From Mucilaginibacter paludis DSM 18603 (GTDB lineage: Bacteria > Bacteroidota > Bacteroidia > Sphingobacteriales > Sphingobacteriaceae), in NCBI RefSeq assembly GCF_000166195.2, contig NZ_CM001403.1:7180877-7244876 (forward strand): a stretch of 64,000 bases of DNA. The letters run 5' to 3'. Below, in pieces: positions 58,221 to 64,000 of the stretch. Both the position numbers and the translations under genes were made by a program. The notes under the pieces were generated by a model. It made no database searches and was not told the DNA's origin. It was given only the letters and a program-made list of their open reading frames with translations. Numbering within the stretch: position 1 is the first letter of the stretch; every line of letters begins with the position of its first letter.

Positions 58221-60368
58221 ATGGCAAAAAAAAATAATAACCCCCAAAATTTGAATAAGAAACTCGACGATCTTGCTCCAGACAGAGAGCATAGCGCGAA
58301 CGAGTTCTTGACGACAGACCAAGGCCTGCGAATCAATGATGATACAAACTCACTTAAAGCCGGTGAGCGTGGAGCCACGTTACTTGAAGATTTTATCCTG
58401 AGGGAAAAGATTACCCATTTTGATCATGAACGTATTCCTGAAAGAATCGTTCACGCGCGGGGCTCAGGTGCTCATGGTGTTTTCCAGGTGTATGAGTCGA
58501 TGGCTAAATACACCAAGGCGGGTTTTCTGCAAGATCCGTCGGTGCAAACACCCGTGTTTGTTCGTTTTTCAACGGTAGCCGGTTTTAGGGGCTCTACCGA
58601 TTTAGCCCGGGATGTCCGCGGTTTTGCCGTTAAGTTTTATACCGAAGAAGGCAACTTTGATTTTGTGGGCAATAACATACCGGTGTTTTTTATCCAGGAT
58701 GCCATTAAATTTCCGGATCTTATCCACGCGGTAAAGCCCGAACCCCATAACGAAATTCCGCAGGCTGCCAGTGCTCACGATACTTTCTGGGATTTTATAT
58801 CCCTTACGCCCGAATCCATGCACATGATTATGTGGGCCATGTCCGACAGGGCGCTACCCCGCAGTTTACGCATGATGGAAGGTTTCGGGATCCATACTTT
58901 CCGTTTTATCAATGCCGAAGGCAAATCCTGCTTTGTTAAGTTTCACTGGAAGCCGCTGTTAGGCATGCACGCTGTTGCCTGGGACGAAGCGCAGAAAATC
59001 TCCGGAAAAAATTCGGATTTTCACCGCCAGGATCTTTGGGAAGCCATCGAAAGCGGCGCTTTCCCCGAATGGGAGTTTGGCGTACAGATTATACCCGAAG
59101 AAGATGAACACAAATACCCCTTTGATTTGCTCGACCCAACTAAACTGATACCAGAAGAATTGGTGCCGGTGATGCGTATAGGCAAAATGACACTTAACCG
59201 CAACGTAGATAACTTTTTTGCCGAAACTGAGCAGGTAGCATTCCATCCCGGCCATTTGGTGCCCGGAATTGATTTTACTAACGATCCTTTATTGCAGGGC
59301 CGTTTATTCTCCTATACCGATACCCAGCTATCCCGCTTAGGTAGCCCTAATTTTCATGAAATTCCGATCAACCGCTCTATCAACCCAATACACAATAACC
59401 AGCGCGACGGCCATATGCGCCAGCAGATCAATGTTGGCAAATCAAGTTATCATCCTAACACAGTAGGTGCAGGTTTTCCGCAACAGGCCCGCATAGCCGA
59501 AGGCGGTTTTACATCTTACGAAGAAAGAATTGATGCCCGTAAAGTGCGCGCACGCAGCAAGAGCTTTATGGACTTTTTTAGCCAGGCAACACTGTTTTTT
59601 AATAGCCAGTCTGAGCCGGAGCAAAATCATATCATCGATGCTTTGCGTTTTGAACTGGGTAAATTAGAAACCGTTGCCATCCGCGAAAGAATTGTCGGCA
59701 TGTTGGCTAAGGTAAGTACGGTATTAGCGGCAAAAGTAGCCGAGGGCTTAGGTATGGCAGTGCCAGAGGTTAAAGAACCACTAAACCATAATTATGGTGC
59801 AGATGCTAACCCGGCAGATTACCAGGATCAGCCTAAAAAGCAAATCGACAAATCGCCGGCGCTAAGCATGGCTAACTCGCCTAAGGATACCATCAAAACC
59901 CGTCAGATAGCTATTTTAGCAGCCGATGGTGTAGATGGAGCCTCTTTGAAAACCATGAAGGAAGCCCTGCTTGCCCATGGTGCTCAATGTAAGCTGATTG
60001 CTCCGCATGGTGGTGCCATCAAAGATGCCAAGGGCAGTGTATTACCTGTTGATATGAGCTTTTTAACTGCCGCATCCGTTGTATTTGATGCTGTTTACGT
60101 GCCAGCTGGCGCCAAAGGCTTGTTAGATAACGCTGATGCCATTCACTTTATTAACGAAAGCTACCGTCACTGCAAAGCTATCGCAGCCGATGGAGATGGT
60201 GTCGATCTGATTAACGAAACTTATGTAGGCCCTAAGCTTAAAAAAGGCAAAGGTGATGCCACAGCCGGTGTAATTATTGGCAAAGGCGATCTGTCAAAAG
60301 ATTTTATACATGCTATAGCCCAACATCGTTTCTGGGAGCGTGAAAAGAAAGATAAAGTTCCGGCTTAA
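58221..60368 (+). CDS. katE: Large-subunit (clade 2, HPII-type) catalase
   Basis: Haem catalase of 715 residues. The core has catalytic His78 in RIVHARGSGAHG, the Asn/Phe haem-pocket segment FVGNNIPVFFIQDAIKFPD (~150-168), and the haem-ligand Tyr region GRLFSYTDTQLSRLG (~360). The C-terminal ~150 residues (from TRQIAILAADGVDG) form the extra DJ-1/PfpI-like flavodoxin domain found only in clade 2 enzymes such as E. coli HPII. The start is ATG 58221. It disproportionates H2O2 in the cytoplasm. It follows the ankyrin gene and is closed by a terminator. Confidence 0.96.
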   Translation: MAKKNNNPQNLNKKLDDLAPDREHSANEFLTTDQGLRINDDTNSLKAGERGATLLEDFILREKITHFDHERIPERIVHARGSGAHGVFQVYESMAKYTKAGFLQDPSVQTPVFVRFSTVAGFRGSTDLARDVRGFAVKFYTEEGNFDFVGNNIPVFFIQDAIKFPDLIHAVKPEPHNEIPQAASAHDTFWDFISLTPESMHMIMWAMSDRALPRSLRMMEGFGIHTFRFINAEGKSCFVKFHWKPLLGMHAVAWDEAQKISGKNSDFHRQDLWEAIESGAFPEWEFGVQIIPEEDEHKYPFDLLDPTKLIPEELVPVMRIGKMTLNRNVDNFFAETEQVAFHPGHLVPGIDFTNDPLLQGRLFSYTDTQLSRLGSPNFHEIPINRSINPIHNNQRDGHMRQQINVGKSSYHPNTVGAGFPQQARIAEGGFTSYEERIDARKVRARSKSFMDFFSQATLFFNSQSEPEQNHIIDALRFELGKLETVAIRERIVGMLAKVSTVLAAKVAEGLGMAVPEVKEPLNHNYGADANPADYQDQPKKQIDKSPALSMANSPKDTIKTRQIAILAADGVDGASLKTMKEALLAHGAQCKLIAPHGGAIKDAKGSVLPVDMSFLTAASVVFDAVYVPAGAKGLLDNADAIHFINESYRHCKAIAADGDGVDLINETYVGPKLKKGKGDATAGVIIGKGDLSKDFIHAIAQHRFWEREKKDKVPA

Positions 60369-60384
60369 GAATATTCATTCATTC

Positions 60385-60413
60385 AAGTCAGTCGGAAAGG
60401 ACTGACTTTTTTT
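60385..60413 (+). terminator. Terminator of katE
   Basis: AAGTCAGTC (60385-60393) pairs with GACTGACTT (60400-60408) around a 6-nt loop and runs into seven T (60407-60413). It lies 17 nt after the catalase stop. Confidence 0.9.
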
Positions 60414-60571
60414 GTACCCCAGCAGGGCGCATCTGCTATTTGATGAAAGTCACTATGGGCAAGGTGAGGGGCGTTAGTCCAGAGGTAAGGGTGTTCACAG
60501 AAGATGAATCTGAAAAGAGCACGGTTTAATGTTTCTGCTTGTAATTGTCAATAATTGTTTATATTGTATTA

Positions 60572-61054
60572 ATGACAATAGAAATAATGCTGGACTACTT
60601 TAGTCTGGAAGGTGTGATAAATACCGAAACTATAACTGCAATTCGGAAAGATGGTGCCTTACGAAAGAATTTGATTTATTATTTAAGGCAGAATCCCAAC
60701 CGGAAATTAGCGTTGACCTTGCTAAATGAGTTTATAATTCTGAGGAAATCGCCCCAAGAAATGGTGCCCGTTGAGAATTTAATGTTTGCTTGTTATATTT
60801 TAGGTATACATCAACAAATTGAAGATAGCCTGAAGATTTGGGAAGCTAAGAATGTAGACTTTGATACTTATTGTGGTTTAGATATCCAGTTAATTGCCTT
60901 TGCCGGTTTGGAAAAAACTATTGCATTTTTAAAAAGCGAGGCGGGTGTTGAATCAGATAAAGCGTTGGCATATATCACCGCGTGCGCGGCGGGCGGAGAC
61001 CTGGACGATTTGGATACCTATTTTTCTGTTGAAATACTGCCTTGGTTTATATGA
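60572..61054 (+). CDS. Hypothetical protein upstream of DUF4291
   Basis: Not recognised. A 160-residue soluble, mostly helical, acidic protein with SLEGVINTETITAIRKDGALRKNL near the start and a C-terminal ACAAGGDLDDLDTYFS segment. The pattern in the C-terminal part is reminiscent of small immunity-type proteins, but this is not established. The start ATG at 60572 is chosen over an in-frame TTG 27 nt earlier; a second Met lies 15 nt later. Its stop overlaps the start of the DUF4291 gene by 4 nt, so the two are a coupled pair. Confidence 0.6.
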   Translation: MTIEIMLDYFSLEGVINTETITAIRKDGALRKNLIYYLRQNPNRKLALTLLNEFIILRKSPQEMVPVENLMFACYILGIHQQIEDSLKIWEAKNVDFDTYCGLDIQLIAFAGLEKTIAFLKSEAGVESDKALAYITACAAGGDLDDLDTYFSVEILPWFI

Positions 61055-61692
61055 ATATGTCCCTCCATTTATATAAACAAAGTTTAACCCTGCTACCTCA
61101 AAATGGGCAACACATCCTGGCCCATCAAACCGGAAATGATATGGTTGTTTACCAGGCCTATAAACCTGGTATTGCAAAATTCGCTGTCGACAATCAATTT
61201 TTGGGTGGCCCCGATTTTAGCTTCACGCGGATGTCGTGGATTAAGCCCAATTTTTTGTGGATGATGTATCGATGTGGTTGGGCCGAAAAGGAAAACCAGG
61301 AACGTGTTTTAGCGATCTGGATTGCTCAAAAGGATTTCGAGGAGATTCTTCGTCAGGCGGTTTTCTCATCCTTTAACCCGCAATACTATCGCGATCACGA
61401 TCATTGGAAAAATGAATTGAGCTTAAAAGAGGTCCGTCTACAGTGGGACCCGGATCATGACCCCTATGGCAATAAAGTTGAACGCCGGGCAATACAGCTT
61501 GGCTTAAAAGGAGAAATGCTTCGGTTTTTTAGTAGTAAAATTAAAAGCATTGAGGATATTACAGATTTTGTAAACCAACAAAAAAACCTGCTTGATCACC
61601 ATGGTTTAGATGAATTAGAGGTGCCGGTAGAAACAATCTTCAAAACTTCCGACCCAATACTTAACAAACAAATAGGTATCACTACCGTTTAG
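61051..61692 (+). CDS. DUF4291 protein
   Basis: A 213-residue protein of a widespread family without known function. Diagnostic stretches are NGQHILAHQTGNDMVVYQAY (~17-36), FTRMSWIKPNFLWMMYRCGW (~60-79), and VRLQWDPDHDPYGNKVERRAIQLGLKG (~131-157). The start is the ATG at 61051 within the ATGA overlap of the upstream stop; the in-frame TTG at 61042 is less likely. It has no signal peptide or membrane helix. It is followed at once by the dispersed repeat that carries the IS4-family element. Confidence 0.85.
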   Translation: MNMSLHLYKQSLTLLPQNGQHILAHQTGNDMVVYQAYKPGIAKFAVDNQFLGGPDFSFTRMSWIKPNFLWMMYRCGWAEKENQERVLAIWIAQKDFEEILRQAVFSSFNPQYYRDHDHWKNELSLKEVRLQWDPDHDPYGNKVERRAIQLGLKGEMLRFFSSKIKSIEDITDFVNQQKNLLDHHGLDELEVPVETIFKTSDPILNKQIGITTV

Positions 61693-61856
61693 TCAAGCTG
61701 TTCACGCGAGAGTTGCAGAGTTCGTCGCGCGCGGAAATACACCCCTACAGCTGCAAGCCAAACCCACTCCCCTCAAGATAATAGAAAGATAAAATCGATC
61801 ATTATCAATTAAATATGAAAGGCAAGCGGTGGCCTGTGCGATTCCCCTCTCGAGAG

Positions 61857-63382
61857 CATAGCCGTCAACTTTAGAAAAAAAAGGGATAAAATTTTTTTAG
61901 AGCAAGAATCGGAACTGCAAAATTGCAGTCATTATTCGAGCGAATGAGTTCGGAACTATTTGAACCAACGGTGTTAGATGGCCTGGCCCGTAAAACAGAG
62001 GCTATACAACGCAAACGAAAAGTGGGAGGCAAGGAACTATTGGATATGGCGTTATTTGATGGAGATCAATCGTTTAACGGCATGAGTATGCAGTTAATGC
62101 GGAGGGATGGGCTTGATATTTCGAAGCAGGCATTGCATCAAAGACATCACAGCAATATGACAAAGTTTGTACAAGCCGTTTTTGAGCAATTAATAGCAGT
62201 TGAGTTACCGCAAGAGCAAACACAGGGCTTGGAGATCCGTATCAAAGATTCTACCCGTTTCGCGTTGCCGGAAGTTATTGCAGAGACATTCCCCGGAACA
62301 AAAGGAAGTGGGATGAAAGCGGGAGCATCTGTACAATTTGAATTTGAAATCAAAAGTGGTAAAAGCGATATCAAAGTAACTCCGGCCAACGCAAATGACC
62401 AGGGTGAGAGTCATCTGGACAAGGCATCAATTCAGCCGGGGGTATTATATATGAGAGATCTGGGTTACACTCACTTGAGTTATATGAACAATATTAACAA
62501 AGTCAAAGCTTTCTTTATTAATAAATTATGTCCGAAAACAACGATTTATCTATTAAAGGACGACCAATACCAAAAGTTAGAGTTGTCGAAACTACAAGGC
62601 ATAACCGGCGTATTTGATCAACAGGTATATATCGGAGCTGATAAGATGCCGGTAAGGATAATAATAGAACCGGTAAGTGAAGAGCTCAAGGCAAGGCGGA
62701 TAGCCAATACTGAAAAGTACAATAAAAAGAAAGGCAGTACCACCAGTAAGGGATTCAAAGAGCGGGCAGGGTTTAACTTTATTGTTACCAACCTGGTGAG
62801 CGAAAAATATAGCGCTGAATTGATCCAAAAGTTATATCACCTGCGATGGCAGATAGAATTGGTTTTTAAAGCATGGAAGTCGTTTTTAAAGATACACACG
62901 TTCCCCAAAGGAAGTTCGGATCGTATAACCAGTATATTATACAGTAAGTTGATCTGGGCAGTTTTGAGTTGGAAAATATGCATGGCTATCGGTAAGATAG
63001 GTCAAATTAGTGTTTTAAAGGTGCATCGACTAATCGCTTCTACGAAAGAAGAATTGCGAGCGCAGCTTTTAGGGATATGCTCAAAGTGGTTAGCTCTGTT
63101 GGAGAAATTAAACTTAAAGCACCTTTCAAAAGAGCACAGAAAACATAGGTTAAAAATAGAAGAAATTGTAATAAGTATTTGATTATTAGATATTTAAATA
63201 CTATATTTAGATAGTTAAACAAAAATAAGAAAGGCGGGGCCATCTAAACCTCCCCGCCTTAAAAAACGAAAAATATGAGAGTAAAAATACATAGGTTTGC
63301 CCATGCGGGCAAACCGCGCCTAAAAATTAAATAACTGAAAATCAATTATGTATGAGTACAGTCGCTTAAATTGACGGCTATG
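61857..63382 (+). mobile_element. IS4-family insertion sequence, 1526 bp, complete
   Basis: Terminal inverted repeats begin CATAGCCGTCAA at both ends (left 61857-61868; right 63371-63382 as its complement), continuing imperfectly for about 18 bp. A 10-bp direct repeat CTCTCGAGAG flanks it at 61847-61856 and 63383-63392. It carries one transposase gene and, after it, two hairpins (GGCGGGG/CCCCGCC around 63233-63258; GGTTTGCCC/GGGCAAACC around 63295-63317). Ends, gene and duplication are all intact, so transposition may have been recent. Confidence 0.93.
61923..63182 (+). CDS. IS4-family transposase (DDE)
   Basis: DDE transposase of up to 419 residues. The first catalytic Asp lies in RIKDSTRFALPE (~107) and the second in YMRDLGYTHLS (~188). 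The catalytic Glu lies in the family Y-(2)-R-(3)-E-(6)-K signature, seen exactly in YHLRWQIELVFKAWK (~307-321). The N-terminal ~90 residues are the helical DNA-binding part. The start is TTG at 61923 or ATG at 61944. It is intact, without frameshift. Confidence 0.95.
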   Translation: MQSLFERMSSELFEPTVLDGLARKTEAIQRKRKVGGKELLDMALFDGDQSFNGMSMQLMRRDGLDISKQALHQRHHSNMTKFVQAVFEQLIAVELPQEQTQGLEIRIKDSTRFALPEVIAETFPGTKGSGMKAGASVQFEFEIKSGKSDIKVTPANANDQGESHLDKASIQPGVLYMRDLGYTHLSYMNNINKVKAFFINKLCPKTTIYLLKDDQYQKLELSKLQGITGVFDQQVYIGADKMPVRIIIEPVSEELKARRIANTEKYNKKKGSTTSKGFKERAGFNFIVTNLVSEKYSAELIQKLYHLRWQIELVFKAWKSFLKIHTFPKGSSDRITSILYSKLIWAVLSWKICMAIGKIGQISVLKVHRLIASTKEELRAQLLGICSKWLALLEKLNLKHLSKEHRKHRLKIEEIVISI

Positions 63383-63392
63383 CTCTCGAGAG

Positions 63393-63493
63393 GGGCGGAG
63401 GGGTGTGTCCTATGCAAGCGATTGTCAAGCACAGCCTGAGCGCTTATCCATATACCAATGTCATGTCAATGTAAAGACCTTTTATTTCTAAAT
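63393..63493. other. Non-coding spacer before the GntR gene
   Basis: It holds the right remainder of the dispersed element and about 50 bp of AT-rich DNA. No further gene or repeat was seen. Confidence 0.4.
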
Positions 63494-63530
63494 TAAACAT
63501 CTGATGTTTAAAAACAACATCGTATGTTTG
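63494..63530. promoter_or_regulatory. Two operator-like palindromes overlapping the GntR gene promoter
   Basis: TAAACATC-T-GATGTTTA (63494-63510, perfect) and AACAT-CGT-ATGTT (63516-63528) have the same half-site and centres 20 bp apart, two helical turns. The second overlaps TATGTTTG (63523-63530), an exact TANNTTTG -7 box, 17 nt before the ATG. The layout suggests autorepression by the adjacent FadR/GntR regulator. Confidence 0.65.
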
Positions 63531-63547
63531 TAGCGTAATTAAAGCTC

Positions 63548-64000
63548 ATGAAAAAGGAAAAACTTTCGGATATAGTAGCTGCCAGGATAAGGCAGGATAT
63601 CAAAGAAAATAAGTACAAGGCAGGGGATAAGATACCCGCCGAGCCCGAGCTGATGAAAATTTACACAGTTGGGCGATCATCCGTAAGGGAGGCTATCAAA
63701 AGTCTGGCTATGGCTGGTGTTCTGCAGGTAAAGCAGGGCGACGGTACTTACATTAATGAGCAAGCCGATCAACTCCCCATGGAGCAGCGTTTAAAAAATG
63801 CAAGCTTTGACGAAATTAACGCCGTGCGCAGGCTACTGGAACAGGAAATTGTAAAACTGGCCGCAGAGCTTCACACACCCGGCGACGCAACCGAAATGGA
63901 AAAACAATTGGCCGTGCGTAAGCAGGCTATATTGGCAGAAGACAGGGCAGCCTGCGCTAACGCCGATATTGCTTTCCATATGGCTATAGCCGTAGCATCT
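63548..64000 (+). CDS. FadR-type GntR transcriptional regulator (partial, runs off the window)
   Basis: The first 151 residues of a regulator. The winged helix-turn-helix is typical of GntR: YKAGDKIPAEPELMKIYTVGRSSVREAIKSL (about residues 23-53) followed by GVLQVKQGDGTYI. From about residue 85 the helical FCD/FadR-C ligand domain begins (INAVRRLLEQEIVKLAAE and AIAFHMAIA). The 3' end lies beyond 64000. Regulated genes are probably downstream sugar-acid or organic-acid metabolism, but none is visible. Two matching palindromes precede it. Confidence 0.9.
   Translation, partial: MKKEKLSDIVAARIRQDIKENKYKAGDKIPAEPELMKIYTVGRSSVREAIKSLAMAGVLQVKQGDGTYINEQADQLPMEQRLKNASFDEINAVRRLLEQEIVKLAAELHTPGDATEMEKQLAVRKQAILAEDRAACANADIAFHMAIAVAS

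Larger units (their letters stand above)
61707..63440. repeat. Second copy of the dispersed palindromic element, split by an IS
   Basis: The left part (61707-61856) starts GCGAGAGTTGCAGAGTTCGTCG, and the right part (63383-63440) contains AGGGGCGGAGGGGTGTGTCC. Removing the IS and one copy of the 10-bp duplication restores GATTCCCCTCTCGAGAGGGG, then CGGAGGGGTGTG, which lines up with the intact copy at 28834-29030. Confidence 0.8.

Overview
The window looks like chromosomal DNA of a Bacteroidota bacterium in the Sphingobacteriaceae (Mucilaginibacter or Pedobacter type). This is inferred from gene content, not from a database search. The evidence is a type IX secretion sorting domain, TANNTTTG-type -7 promoter boxes, a long-form Lgt, GH92 and GH35 glycosidases with signal peptides, DUF5686 and DUF4833 proteins, and a sphingolipid pathway. 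No rRNA, tRNA, CRISPR array, prophage or plasmid replication gene was seen.

Layout. 0-11.5 kb is housekeeping: thioesterase, Hsp20, a degenerate ~10-bp tandem array, YajQ, an H1-like lysine-rich protein, ppk1-ppx, ubiX, a TPR protein, and an mtaB-lgt-gtrA-inositol monophosphatase run. 11.5-23.3 kb (minus strand) is cell surface: a 58-codon remnant of a duplicated gene, a lipoprotein overlapping a ~1590-residue T9SS cargo protein, a metallopeptidase/TolB-propeller/beta-barrel protein, and a class A penicillin-binding protein. 23.4-25.9 kb has PPK2, an IS110-family element with a structured non-coding end, and a 127-bp tandem repeat. 26-35.3 kb has a GH92 mannosidase, an omega-amidase/aminotransferase pair, a TrpXYZ-type ABC importer, a periplasmic peroxiredoxin and a CAP-domain protein.

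35.4-46 kb (minus strand) is the most interesting part. It holds an apparently near-complete inositol-sphingolipid locus: serine palmitoyltransferase, a GNAT protein resembling bacterial ceramide synthase, an NAD-dependent epimerase resembling ceramide reductase, myo-inositol-1-phosphate synthase, a DUF5686 outer-membrane protein, a CDP-alcohol phosphatidyltransferase, DUF4833, a fatty-acid/sphingolipid hydroxylase and an Aur1-like PAP2 protein. Together they could make ceramide, make inositol phosphate, load it onto a lipid and transfer it to ceramide. A nested inverted repeat precedes the DUF5686 gene.

46.3-52 kb is a tolC-acrA-acrB type RND efflux operon with a 27-bp near-palindrome upstream. 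52-60.4 kb carries a GH35 glycosidase, an overlapping FAD-protein/DUF1543/HD-hydrolase chain, and an ankyrin protein followed by a large clade catalase. 60.5-64 kb has an overlapping unknown/DUF4291 pair, an IS4-family element inserted in the palindrome of a dispersed repeat with a clean 10-bp target duplication, and the start of a FadR/GntR regulator with two operator-like palindromes. Several start codons were moved inward from the longest reading frame on signal-peptide or motif grounds, as stated in each entry.
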